Source: Rhizobium etli 8C-3 (GTDB lineage: Bacteria > Pseudomonadota > Alphaproteobacteria > Rhizobiales > Rhizobiaceae). From it: 64,000 nucleotides of DNA. Where the stretch lies: positions 186,001 to 250,000 of the forward strand of contig NZ_CP017244.1 in NCBI RefSeq assembly GCF_001908375.1, read 5' to 3'. Every line of letters starts with the position of its first letter. Position 1 is the first letter of the stretch. Position numbers and translations under genes: made by a program. Positions 54,249 to 62,636 of this stretch are shown one piece after another. Below the pieces are notes generated by a model. That model saw only the letters and a list, made by a program, of their open reading frames with translations. It was not told the origin of the DNA and searched no databases.

Positions 54249-54741
54249 AACTCGACGGCGCGAAGGCGTTGGTTTGGCTCAACGTCGCGTTTGGCGCCAA
54301 CGAGGCATTCGTTTTTCTCTATGTCGCGGGTCTGAGTGCCTTAGTGACGAGCGCTGCGCCGGGGACAAGGGCTAGCCTTGTGCAGAGATCGGACAAGGAC
54401 GTTCAGCCTTGAGGGACGCGGCCATAGATCTGGAGATCGGGATCGTGCCGGCGGAAAGCGGGAAATTGCGCTGCTAAACCCTTTTTGAAGATCGGTTCGT
54501 AGGCATCCCATCGTCGATGCAGATCGAATTTGGGCCGAACGCTATGTCGCCTGAGGCCACGAGCTCTTCGTAATGGTAAGGGCTTCGTGCCTCCGCTACT
54601 ACCGCCGGTGCCCTCCATGGATATCCTTTCGCCTCCGGAGCCATTCAGCCTGGCTGAACGAGCCGTTGGCACGTGGACGGCATAACAAAGCTACTGCCGC
54701 GACAAGAGATCTTCCTCTACATGCAAACTATCTTGCGGACG
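54249..54741. other. intergenic stretch with degraded coding-like sequence
   Basis: About 490 bases. A plus-strand frame without a start runs on to 54412 (LDGAKALVWLNVAFGANEAF) and a minus-strand frame ends at 54403 (KFDLHRRWDAYEPIFKKGLA, then DPDLQIYGRVPQG). Both look like scraps of genes, but neither could be assigned. Confidence 0.3.
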
Positions 54742-55596
54742 TTAAGCCAGGTTATCTGCCAGAAAACGCCCAAGGTATTTGGCTTCGTTGGACAAGCCTG
54801 CGCGGCCCTTGACCAAGGCCATCTCGGATGCGGGCTGGTCCTCGAAACCATCCACTGCTCCGAGTTGCCGATGTTCGGCAAGCACCGCGTCGGAAGGCAG
54901 GAGACTGATCCCGAGGCCGGAAGCAACAGCCGCCTGCACACCCATCAGACCTTGGCTTGTATAGGCGATCCTCCAGCGACGGCCGCTGCGCTCGATCGCC
55001 CGTATGGCGCGATCCCGGTAGATACAGCCTACGGGAAAGACCGCAAGTGGCACTGGATCCATCTCAACAGCACGGGCCGCGCTCTCCACCCAGATCAGCT
55101 CTTCTTTCCAGCTCGCCAGGCACGCCCCATCACCCGGTTCGCGCTTGATCAGCGCAAGATCGATCTCACCCGCGTCTAACAGACGGCGAAGCTCCGTGCT
55201 CCAGCCGCTCACCGTATCGAGTCGGATATGCGGCGAGGCGGCCGAAAATCCGCACAGCAGGTCGATCAGCCGCCGGCCGGCGAAATCCTCAGGCACCCCG
55301 AGGCGAACAGTCTTCGGCGCGGCAGGCTTGCGCATCACCTCCATGGCTTCCTCGGCAGTGGCAAGCAGCCTGCGGGCATAGCTTAAAAGCAGTTCGCCGG
55401 CCTCCGTTGTCTGCACGCTGCCCGTCGATTTGTCGCGCAGCAGAAGCGCCTGCCCGATATTGGTCTCGAGCTTCTTCACCTGCTGGCTGACGGTCGATTG
55501 TGTCAGGTGAATGCGCTCGGCGGCCTTGGTGAAACCGCCCGAATCGACGACGGCTGCGAAGGTTCTGAGAAGATCGAGATCGAAACCGAAGCTCAT
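54742..55596 (-). CDS. LysR-family regulator
   Basis: A 284-residue regulator. The winged helix is LDLLRTFAAVVDSGGFTKAA, then ERIHLTQSTVSQQVKKLE. The effector domain is typical (VRLGVPEDFAGRRLIDLLCG, then GVQAAVASGLGISLLP). It is divergent from a HAD/aldolase pair that it probably controls. The ATG at 55596 is the family start. Confidence 0.88.
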   Translation of the reverse strand: MSFGFDLDLLRTFAAVVDSGGFTKAAERIHLTQSTVSQQVKKLETNIGQALLLRDKSTGSVQTTEAGELLLSYARRLLATAEEAMEVMRKPAAPKTVRLGVPEDFAGRRLIDLLCGFSAASPHIRLDTVSGWSTELRRLLDAGEIDLALIKREPGDGACLASWKEELIWVESAARAVEMDPVPLAVFPVGCIYRDRAIRAIERSGRRWRIAYTSQGLMGVQAAVASGLGISLLPSDAVLAEHRQLGAVDGFEDQPASEMALVKGRAGLSNEAKYLGRFLADNLA

Positions 55597-55638
55597 TTGC
55601 TTTTCCAATGAAGGTGATGGAGACATTTAATTTCTCAA

Positions 55639-55656
55639 TGACATCTTCCTTTGTCA
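55639..55656. promoter_or_regulatory. candidate operator between LysR and HAD genes
   Basis: TGACA-N8-TGTCA forms an interrupted palindrome (TGACATCTTCCTTTGTCA) in the 89-base region between the two divergent genes. No other dyad stands out there. Confidence 0.35.
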
Positions 55657-55685
55657 ATCTGCCGGCATTGAAGGAGACGATCGCC

Positions 55686-56387
55686 ATGACACTTCCCGGC
55701 ACCCGGCCCACCTGGCTGACATTCGATTGCTACGGAACCCTGATCCAGTGGGACGAGGGGTTGCTCGCGGCTATGGACAGGATCCTGTTTTCCAAAGGCG
55801 GCGACATCGACCAGCGGGCCTTCATCGGCGCCTACGACCGCCACGAGCATGCGCTGGAAGAAGAGCGCCCGCACCGTTCCTTCAAACAGGTGAGCGCTCT
55901 GGCGCTGGAAAAGGCGATGGGCGAATTCGGCCTAAGCTTCGAACCTGAAGACGCCGAGCTCCTGACATCCTCGATCGGCAAGATGCCTCCATTTCCGGAA
56001 GTCGTCGCGACGCTCGAGACTCTGAAAGCTGCTGATTTTCGCCTGGCGATCATCTCAAATACGGATGATGCGATCATTGCCGGCAATGTCGCCCAGCTTG
56101 GGGGGCACGTCGACCGTGTCATTACTGCCGAAGAGGCGAGGGCCTACAAGCCGACTGCAAAGATCTTCCACTACGCCTGGAACAGTCTCGGCGTCGGCAT
56201 CAACGATCTGTTGCATATCTGTGCCAGTCCGCATCTCGACCTTGCCGCGGCGCGCGAACTGCGCTTTCGTACGGTTTGGGTCGATCGCGGGACGGACCGA
56301 AAACCGCTCGCGGATTATCAACCGAATGAAATCGTCCCGACGCTCGACAAGGTCCCGGCCGTGCTCGCGGCGGCCGGCTGGATGTAA
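55686..56387 (+). CDS. HAD-family hydrolase, haloacid dehalogenase type II
   Basis: A 233-residue HAD enzyme. The nucleophile is Asp14 in LTFDCYGTLIQWDEG, the second motif is AIISNTDDAI, the lysine is in ARAYKPTAKIFHYAW, and the metal Asp region is LLHICASPHLDLAAA. GGAGAC precedes the ATG at 55686. Together with the next gene it could dephosphorylate or dehalogenate a substrate before aldol cleavage. Confidence 0.87.
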   Translation: MTLPGTRPTWLTFDCYGTLIQWDEGLLAAMDRILFSKGGDIDQRAFIGAYDRHEHALEEERPHRSFKQVSALALEKAMGEFGLSFEPEDAELLTSSIGKMPPFPEVVATLETLKAADFRLAIISNTDDAIIAGNVAQLGGHVDRVITAEEARAYKPTAKIFHYAWNSLGVGINDLLHICASPHLDLAAARELRFRTVWVDRGTDRKPLADYQPNEIVPTLDKVPAVLAAAGWM

Positions 56388-56408
56388 CGCATCGCCAGGG
56401 AGACAGAG

Positions 56409-57200
56409 ATGGCTCACGAACTGAATATTGCGAAGGGACAGCCGGCGCTCCGGCGCAATGTGTCGCTGGACACGGACGAGATCTGGCAGGCAAGGGTGGA
56501 TCTCGCCGCGTGCCTGAGGATGGCGGCGCGACTCGGCCTCGAGGAGGGGATCTGCAACCATTTTTCCGCCATTGTGCCAGGCCATCCGGACCTTTTCATC
56601 GTGAATCGCTTAGGCTGGGCCTTTCAGGAGGCGAATGCCTCGTCATTGCTGATCTGCGACTTCGAGGGCAACGTCGTTGCCGGCGATGGCGTTCCCGAAG
56701 CGACCGCCTTCTTCATCCATGCGCGCCTGCACAAGATGGTGCCACGGGTGGGAGCGGCCTTCCACACACATATGCCGAATGCGACCGCGCTCAGCATGGT
56801 GGAAGGCGAGCCACTGGTCTGGGCGGGCCAGACGGCGCTCAAATTCTACGGCCGCGTGGCGGTCGACGAAGCCTACAACGGCCTGGCTCTGGATGAAAGC
56901 GAAGGCGACAGGATCGCCTCTGTCCTTGGAGACAAGGATATCTTGTTCATGAAAAACCACGGGGTGATGGTGTGTGCGCCGAACATCGCCGAGGCTTGGG
57001 ACGACCTCTACTATCTCGAGCGTGCCTCCGAGGTTCAGTTGAAGGCGATGAGCACTGGTCGCCGCCTCCTGCCGGTTTCGCCGGAGGTCGCCGCCCAGGC
57101 GGCACAGCAGATGCGCGAAGGGGACCCGGAAAGTGCCCGGATGCATCTGGAAAGCATCCGGCGCGTTCTCGACCGTCAAGAGCCGCAATACCGTGATTGA
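56409..57200 (+). CDS. class II aldolase/adducin family protein
   Basis: A 263-residue aldolase-fold protein. Segments are GLEEGICNHFSAIVPGHPDL, the metal-binding HTHMPNATALS (AAFHTHMPNA), KNHGVMVCAPNIAEAWDDLY with the third His, and YYLERASEVQL. Longer than minimal sugar-phosphate aldolases. It is 21 bases after the HAD gene and forms a two-gene operon with it. Confidence 0.85.
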   Translation: MAHELNIAKGQPALRRNVSLDTDEIWQARVDLAACLRMAARLGLEEGICNHFSAIVPGHPDLFIVNRLGWAFQEANASSLLICDFEGNVVAGDGVPEATAFFIHARLHKMVPRVGAAFHTHMPNATALSMVEGEPLVWAGQTALKFYGRVAVDEAYNGLALDESEGDRIASVLGDKDILFMKNHGVMVCAPNIAEAWDDLYYLERASEVQLKAMSTGRRLLPVSPEVAAQAAQQMREGDPESARMHLESIRRVLDRQEPQYRD

Positions 57201-57205
57201 TCGAA

Positions 57206-57242
57206 GAGGAAAAGCGAGCCGTTTGGAGTTCGCTTTTTCCTC
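57206..57242. terminator. bidirectional terminator between convergent genes
   Basis: GAGGAAAAGCGA (57206-57217) pairs with TCGCTTTTTCCTC (57230-57242) with a single bulged base and a 12-base loop. The A-rich and T-rich halves suit termination from both sides, and it lies exactly between the convergent aldolase and LysR genes. Confidence 0.75.
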
Positions 57243-57253
57243 CACCGCTGTGG

Positions 57254-58174
57254 TCAGGCATTCCCCTGCAAGAGGGGTGATTCACTCAAGGTGACGACCA
57301 TATATTCGATATAGGCTCGAACACGGTGGGGCAGGGGTCCTCCTCCGACGTAAACGGCGTGAACCAGTTCCAGATCTCCCGGATTATGCTCTTGGAGCAG
57401 TGGAACAAGCCGCCCCGTCGAAATCTCCTCCGCCACATGAAACAGACCCACCCGGGCAATGCCGGCGCCGGCCAGGGCCATCTGCTTCATCGTCTCACCG
57501 TTGTTCACGACGATGCTGCCCTTGACTGGTTGGGCGATGTCCTGGCCGCCGCAACGAAACGGCCAGGACGGCCTTGCGCGCCGAAAATTGAATGTCAGGC
57601 AGTCGTGCTGTTCGAGATCTGCAGGTGTTTGTGGTGAACCCCGGCGCGCCAAGTATTCGGGTGACGCGCAGACCACCCGCCGGCTTTGACCAAGCTTGCG
57701 TGCGATCAGGCCGCTATCTGGCAGATTTCCCATCCGGATGGCGACATCGGTTTTCTCAGCGACCAGATCGACAATGCCGTCGGTGAAACTGAGGTCAACG
57801 ATCAGATCGGGATTGCGTGCTATGAAATCCGGCATGGCCGGTGCCACGAACATTGCTCCGAAGGGTATCGTCGTGTTGATTCTCAGCCGACCGCGAACCG
57901 CTCCTCCGGCCGCCTCCTGATCCGCATCGTTCAGCTCCTGGAGAATCCTCAGTGCCGCATGGTGATACGCCTCGCCCTCTTCCGTTAGTGTCAGAGCGCG
58001 GGTTGTCCGCACCAGAAGACGCGTGCCAAGCCTGGCTTCCAGGCGTGCGATCAATTTGCTGACGGCCGATGGGGTGATGTCGAGGTTACGGGCGGCGGCG
58101 GAGAATCCGCCGTCTTGTACGACGCGAGCGAACACTTCCATCTCGCCCGAGCGCTCCATCAAAATACGGGGCAT
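57254..58174 (-). CDS. LysR-family regulator
   Basis: A 306-residue regulator. The winged helix is MEVFARVVQDGGFSAAARNL, then ITPSAVSKLIARLEARLG. The effector domain includes INTTIPFGAMFVAPAMPDFI. An internal ATG six codons in could also serve as the start. It is divergent from the SDR/ABM operon. Confidence 0.88.
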   Translation of the reverse strand: MPRILMERSGEMEVFARVVQDGGFSAAARNLDITPSAVSKLIARLEARLGTRLLVRTTRALTLTEEGEAYHHAALRILQELNDADQEAAGGAVRGRLRINTTIPFGAMFVAPAMPDFIARNPDLIVDLSFTDGIVDLVAEKTDVAIRMGNLPDSGLIARKLGQSRRVVCASPEYLARRGSPQTPADLEQHDCLTFNFRRARPSWPFRCGGQDIAQPVKGSIVVNNGETMKQMALAGAGIARVGLFHVAEEISTGRLVPLLQEHNPGDLELVHAVYVGGGPLPHRVRAYIEYMVVTLSESPLLQGNA

Positions 58175-58238
58175 TGATGATCCTCAATCACAAGTGCATG
58201 TCTTTTTAAGGCAATAGTTGCTCGCGTTGCTTAATCAT

Positions 58239-58260
58239 AGATTGTTTCCAGCAACAATCT
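58239..58260. promoter_or_regulatory. perfect 8-bp inverted repeat, likely LysR operator
   Basis: AGATTGTT (58239-58246) and AACAATCT (58253-58260) form a perfect dyad with a 6-base spacer, 12 bases upstream of the SDR start. The position suggests binding by the divergent LysR protein and repression of the SDR gene when bound. Confidence 0.55.
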
Positions 58261-58271
58261 GGAGAAACGAC

Positions 58272-59063
58272 ATGGATCTGAAACTCACCGCAAAAACAGC
58301 CCTCGTTACGGGCGCTTCGGCTGGCATCGGCCTGGAAATCGCGCGAACGCTTGCCGTAGAAGGCGCGCGCGTCATCATCACAGGACGCAACCGCGCCAAG
58401 CTCGACAGTGCGATCGCGGCCGTCAAGGCATCGGGCGGATCGGAGATCATCGGGGTTCTTGCAGACGCCGCCAGCGCCGAGGGTGCTGCGATCATCGCCA
58501 AGGTCGAACCTTCGGTCGATATCCTCGTCAATAATCTCGGCATCTACGAGAGCAAGGCGTTCGGCGACATCACGGATGCTGACTGGAGCCACCTGTTCGA
58601 AGTCAATGTCATGAGCGGCGTGCGCCTGTCACGGGCCTATCTTCCTGGCATGCTGGAACGCAATTGGGGCCGCATCATCTTCATCTCGAGTGAATCGGGG
58701 CTCGCCATTCCCCAGGACATGATCCACTACGCGACCACCAAGACAGCGCAGCTCTCGGTTTCCCGTGGACTGGCGCAACTGACCCGCGCCACCAATGTCA
58801 CGGTCAATTCCGTACTCCCGGGACCGACGCGCTCGGAAGGTATCGAGACTTTCCTGCGCAGCCAGGCAAGCGATCCATCTGCACCAATCAAGCAGATCGA
58901 GGCCGAATTCTTTGCCACGGCTCGCTCGGCTTCGATCCTGCAGCGCATGGTGGAGGCGCAAGAGGTCGCAAATCTCGTCGCCTATCTCGCCAGCCCCCGT
59001 TCATCAGCCACGAACGGTGCTGCTCTGCGTGCCGAGGGCGGTCTCGTCAACACCATCGCTTGA
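58272..59063 (+). CDS. short-chain dehydrogenase/reductase
   Basis: A 263-residue SDR. The cofactor loop is TGASAGIGLEIARTLAVEGA, the strand is ILVNNLGIYESKAF (NNLG instead of NNAG), Ser lies in IIFISSESGLAIP, and the YxxxK pair is in MIHYATTKTAQLSVSRGL. GGAGAAACGAC precedes the ATG at 58272. The next gene encodes an ABM-domain protein, a frequent SDR partner in quinone or aromatic handling. Confidence 0.88.
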   Translation: MDLKLTAKTALVTGASAGIGLEIARTLAVEGARVIITGRNRAKLDSAIAAVKASGGSEIIGVLADAASAEGAAIIAKVEPSVDILVNNLGIYESKAFGDITDADWSHLFEVNVMSGVRLSRAYLPGMLERNWGRIIFISSESGLAIPQDMIHYATTKTAQLSVSRGLAQLTRATNVTVNSVLPGPTRSEGIETFLRSQASDPSAPIKQIEAEFFATARSASILQRMVEAQEVANLVAYLASPRSSATNGAALRAEGGLVNTIA

Positions 59064-59077
59064 GAAAGGTCTTATCC

Positions 59078-59380
59078 GTGTCGAATGCACCTTTGACCAT
59101 CATCGCCATCACCACGGCAAAGCCCGGCAAGGAGGCGGCCCTTGGTGCCGCCCAGGAAGAGCTCGTCGCAGAGACTTTGGTTGAGGACGGCTGCCTTCGT
59201 TACGAACTGCACCAGTCGCTCGATGATGGAGGCGTTCGCATCTTCGTCGAGGACTGGGCAAGCGAAGAGCAATGGCGCGCGCATATGCAAGGGGCCGCCA
59301 TGCAACGCTTTCAGGCAAGTGGCGTGGCCGACTATTTCGCCGACTTTGCACTCCACCGGCTGACCAAAGTCGCTGGGTGA
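59078..59380 (+). CDS. ABM-domain (antibiotic biosynthesis monooxygenase-like) protein
   Basis: A 100-residue single ABM domain: LTIIAITTAKPGKEAALGAA, then EDGCLRYELHQSLDDGGVRI, then WASEEQWRAHMQ. Such proteins are dimeric cofactor-free oxygenases or quinone-modifying enzymes. The GTG at 59078 has AAAGGT upstream; a TTG at 59060 overlapping the SDR stop is the alternative. Confidence 0.83.
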   Translation: MSNAPLTIIAITTAKPGKEAALGAAQEELVAETLVEDGCLRYELHQSLDDGGVRIFVEDWASEEQWRAHMQGAAMQRFQASGVADYFADFALHRLTKVAG

Positions 59381-59434
59381 GTTGCGCCCCGCCTTTCGTT
59401 CTTATTAGGATTTTCTCACATTCGGGGGTAACCC

Positions 59435-60277
59435 ATGAAGCTTTTGCGCAGTCTCGCCATTTTTCTCGCGCTCGGTGCGAGCACCATCAGCGCCCACGCC
59501 GGAAACGTGCTGATCGTCCTGTCGGATTCCGACCGTCTCGACCTGAAGGATGGCAAGGTGTTCCAGACCGGCTTTTATCTGAATGAACTCATGCAGCCGG
59601 TACAAGCGCTGCTCGATGCCGGACACCAGATCACGTTTGCGACGCCGAAAGGTACGGCGCCATCGCTCGACAGGACCTCCATCGACAAGATGTATTTCGG
59701 TGGTGACGAGGCGGCGATGAAAGCCAGTGAAGCGGGGCTGGCGAAACTTGGCATCCTGTCTCGCGAGAAGTCACCGGTCATCAGCCTCGCACGCGTCGAA
59801 GAGATCGGCTACGACCGTTTCGACGCCGTCTATGTCCCGGGTGGGCATGCCCCTATGCAGGATCTCCTGGTGAGTTCCGAACTCGGCAGACTACTGACCC
59901 ATTTTCATGAACAGGGCAAGACGACAGCCTTGGTCTGTCATGGACCTATTGCGTTGCTTTCCACGCTCGCAGACGCGCCCGGTTTCGTTGCGACGTCCGA
60001 AACGCAAGAGACTGCGAAGGCGCAATCCGACTGGATCTACGCCGGCTACAAGCTGACCGTTTTCAGTAATCGCGAGGAGGAAATGGCGAAGGGTTTGCTG
60101 GACGGTGGCGAGATGAAATTCTATCCGCAGGATGCGCTTGCGAAAGCAGGTGGTGAGTTCAGCCAGGCCGAGGTTCCTTTCGCCGGCCACGTCGTTGTGG
60201 ATCGCGAACTGATCACCGGTCAGAATCCCGCATCCGCACCCGCCGTGGCGCATGAGTTGCTGCGTCGGCTGAAATAG
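59435..60277 (+). CDS. exported DJ-1/PfpI family protein (Hsp31-like)
   Basis: A 280-residue protein with a signal peptide (about 1-22, ending AHAG). The DJ-1/PfpI fold shows YVPGGHAPMQDL and the nucleophile elbow ALVCHGPIALL (Cys168, His169). The Hsp31-like GFYLNEL segment provides the conserved Glu51. Relatives act as glyoxalase III, deglycase or chaperone; export to the periplasm is unusual for this group. It follows the ABM gene by 54 bases and may share its transcript. Confidence 0.84.
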   Translation: MKLLRSLAIFLALGASTISAHAGNVLIVLSDSDRLDLKDGKVFQTGFYLNELMQPVQALLDAGHQITFATPKGTAPSLDRTSIDKMYFGGDEAAMKASEAGLAKLGILSREKSPVISLARVEEIGYDRFDAVYVPGGHAPMQDLLVSSELGRLLTHFHEQGKTTALVCHGPIALLSTLADAPGFVATSETQETAKAQSDWIYAGYKLTVFSNREEEMAKGLLDGGEMKFYPQDALAKAGGEFSQAEVPFAGHVVVDRELITGQNPASAPAVAHELLRRLK

Positions 60278-60556
60278 CACGGTAACGACACGGCAGAATT
60301 TGAAAGATGGAAGCTCGCCGCGCGAGGAGGTGCGGCGGGCCTCTCGGGCTTTGGGGAATGGACTCGGCATGACGATGGTCCGTGAAGTCTCGGTGCACCC
60401 CCTGCAGCGGGGAGACCCACAACACTCCCTCATAATCGGGGCGCAGTTGAGTTTGTCGTGACGGGTTGATGCTCGAAGAGAGGCTTCTGGCACCGCCGCG
60501 AAGACCACGATGCCCAAATACGGATCGTAACGCTTGCTGGGCATCCAGTCAGTCAG

Positions 60557-60785
60557 TCAGTCTCTGTAGGTCCGTTCGGCGAACGCTGTCGATGCCGCCA
60601 GCCGTCGGTCAGCCTGCTGAAGCCACTCCTCCCCCCATGCGATCCACTCTACGGCCACCGACCTTGGCAGTGGGCGTGACGTCCATTGATCGCAGCGTCC
60701 CAGCAGGTCGCGCACGTCGCCAAGTTCATGCCAGTCCTGCGCTAGTTCCGAAAGCGTCGACAGCGGTTAGCATCGCGCTTGCAAC
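60557..60785 (-). pseudogene. uncharacterised coding remnant without a start
   Basis: A minus-strand frame of about 72 codons has clear protein character: LSTLSELAQDWHELGDVRDL, then WTSRPLPRSVAVEWIAWGEE, then WLQQADRRLAAS and a stop at 60557. It is preceded by a TAA and no start codon. The stop lies in a (CAGT)4 run at 60548-60562, a site prone to slippage. No family was recognised. The rest of 60278-60862 is empty. Confidence 0.4.
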
Positions 60786-60862
60786 GCCGCTGTTTTCCAT
60801 GCCGGCGCTGCTCGGCAAGTTGGCGCCTCGCGCTTGATAGAAATCAAGCATATATGCATTAT

Positions 60863-61327
60863 TCAGAAGTTCAGTGGTGCATTGTCGACCACTTCCTTCA
60901 TCACGAAGAAGGTCCGGGTCTGGCGCACGCCGGGGAGCGCGATCAGCTGTGTTCCGTGGATACGGTTGAAATCGGCCATGTCGCGCACGCGGATCTTCAG
61001 GAAGTAATCGAAGTCGCCCGCCACCAGATTGCAGTCCAACACGAAACTCAGCTTTGCGACCGCCTTTTCGAAGGCGCCGAAGCTTTCCGGCGTCGAGCGA
61101 TCCAGCACGACGCCGACCATGACCAGGGCGCCCCTGTCGACCTTCAGCGGCTCGATCATGGCTCTGACCGACTTGATATAGCCTTCCTCGAAAAGCCTCT
61201 GCGTGCGGCGATGGCAGGTTGCGGCGCTGACATCGACCAGTTGCGCCAGTTCGGCATTGCTGAGCCGCCCGTTGTTTTGCAGCAGGCGCAGCATTTTCAG
61301 GTCGATGCGGTCGAGTTCCGAAGTCAC
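60863..61327 (-). CDS. Lrp/AsnC-family regulator divergent from acdS
   Basis: A 154-residue regulator. The helix-turn-helix is LDRIDLKMLRLLQNNGRLSN, then AELAQLVDVSAATCHRRTQR. The RAM effector domain follows (ALVMVGVVLDRSTPESFGAF, then LVAGDFDYFLKIRVRDMADF). It is divergent from acdS with a 159-base spacer. In other bacteria a gene of this class in this place (AcdR/LrpL) activates acdS; the same is inferred here. Confidence 0.9.
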   Translation of the reverse strand: MTSELDRIDLKMLRLLQNNGRLSNAELAQLVDVSAATCHRRTQRLFEEGYIKSVRAMIEPLKVDRGALVMVGVVLDRSTPESFGAFEKAVAKLSFVLDCNLVAGDFDYFLKIRVRDMADFNRIHGTQLIALPGVRQTRTFFVMKEVVDNAPLNF

Positions 61328-61486
61328 GAAAGAATCTTCCGAAAAATTTAAGCATTATGAAAGACATCGCTCAAAAATTGCGGATCATGCCGAATATTGA
61401 ACAATCCATTGGCTAAGTTTGAGAGCACCTTTCATCCAAGTGATGTTAGCGTTTCTCCAGTGTCATAACAAGCTGAAGGGGATCCC

Positions 61487-62500
61487 ATGCTGGCAAAATT
61501 CGAGCGCTATCCGCTCACATTTGGACAAACCCATATCGAGAAGCTGGAAAGGCTTTCAGAGCATCTCGGCGGCAAGGTCGAGCTTTATGCCAAGCGCGAG
61601 GACTGCAATTCGGGTCTGGCCTTCGGTGGCAACAAGCTGCGCAAGCTCGAATATATCATTCCCGATGCGCTCGCCTCCAATGCCGACACGCTGGTCTCGA
61701 TTGGCGGCGTGCAGTCCAACCACACGAGGATGATCGCAGCCGTTGCCGCCAAGATCGGCTTCAAGTGCCGGCTGGTCCAGGAAAGCTGGGTGCCGCACGA
61801 AGACGCCGTCTATGACCGCGTCGGCAATATTCTGCTGAGCCGGATCATGGGTGCGGATGTGCAGATGGTGGACGAGGGCTTCGATATCGGTATCCGCCAG
61901 AGCTGGGAAGATGCCATCGAGGACGTCAAGGCCAAAGGCGGCAAGCCCTATCCCATCCCGGCCGGTGCATCCGTTCACAAATATGGTGGTCTCGGCTACG
62001 TCGGCTTTGCCGAGGAAGTGCGTGCGCAGGAGGCCGAACTCGGCTTCAAATTTGACTATATCGTCGTCTGCACGGTGACAGGTTCCACCCATGCCGGCAT
62101 GACGGTCGGCTTTGCCAAGGATGGCCGCGAGCGCAATGTGATCGGCATCGACGCCTCCTTCACGCCGGCCCAGACCAAGGCCCAGGTGCTGGAGATTGCT
62201 CAGCGCACCGCCGAACTCGTCGAGCTTGGCCGGGACCTGACATTGGACGACATCGTCCTGATTGAGGATTATGCCTATCCGGTCTATGGCGTACCGTCCG
62301 CCGAAACCAAGGAAGCGATCCGGCTCTGCGCCCGTCTCGAAGGCATGATCACCGATCCCGTCTATGAGGGCAAGTCGATGCAGGGCATGATCGACCTGGT
62401 CAAGAAGGGTTACTTCCCGGAAGGCTCGAAGGTGCTTTACGCCCATCTCGGCGGTGCGCCGGCCATCAATGGCTATGCCTATACGTTCCGCAACGGCTAA
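61487..62500 (+). CDS. acdS: 1-aminocyclopropane-1-carboxylate deaminase
   Basis: A 337-residue fold-type II PLP enzyme that converts ACC, the plant ethylene precursor, to ammonia and 2-oxobutanoate. The PLP lysine is Lys50 in [12 protein letters not shown], and SNHTRMIAA follows. Glu294 (DPVYEGKSM) and Leu321 (AHLGGAPAI) match the two residues that separate true ACC deaminases from D-cysteine desulfhydrases. AAGGGG precedes the ATG. The divergent Lrp gene is the likely activator. It indicates a plant-associated lifestyle. Confidence 0.95.
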   Translation: MLAKFERYPLTFGQTHIEKLERLSEHLGGKVELYAKREDCNSGLAFGGNKLRKLEYIIPDALASNADTLVSIGGVQSNHTRMIAAVAAKIGFKCRLVQESWVPHEDAVYDRVGNILLSRIMGADVQMVDEGFDIGIRQSWEDAIEDVKAKGGKPYPIPAGASVHKYGGLGYVGFAEEVRAQEAELGFKFDYIVVCTVTGSTHAGMTVGFAKDGRERNVIGIDASFTPAQTKAQVLEIAQRTAELVELGRDLTLDDIVLIEDYAYPVYGVPSAETKEAIRLCARLEGMITDPVYEGKSMQGMIDLVKKGYFPEGSKVLYAHLGGAPAINGYAYTFRNG

Positions 62501-62514
62501 CGCCTTGCCGAGGC

Positions 62515-62544
62515 CACCCGGCAGGATAATCATCCAGCCGGGTG
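62515..62544 (+). terminator. long hairpin after acdS
   Basis: CACCCGGC-A-GGAT-AATC-ATCC-A-GCCGGGTG folds into a 13-position stem with one A/A mismatch and a four-base loop, starting 15 bases after the acdS stop. There is no T-run, so it may protect the 3' end or act through Rho. Confidence 0.55.
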
Positions 62545-62636
62545 TTGCAGATATGGGAACGAGATCCAGCCAGAGCAAAAGCGAAAGGCAGCCGGCGGCT
62601 TCTCATAAAACGTGATCGCGTGACTGGGAGACGGTC

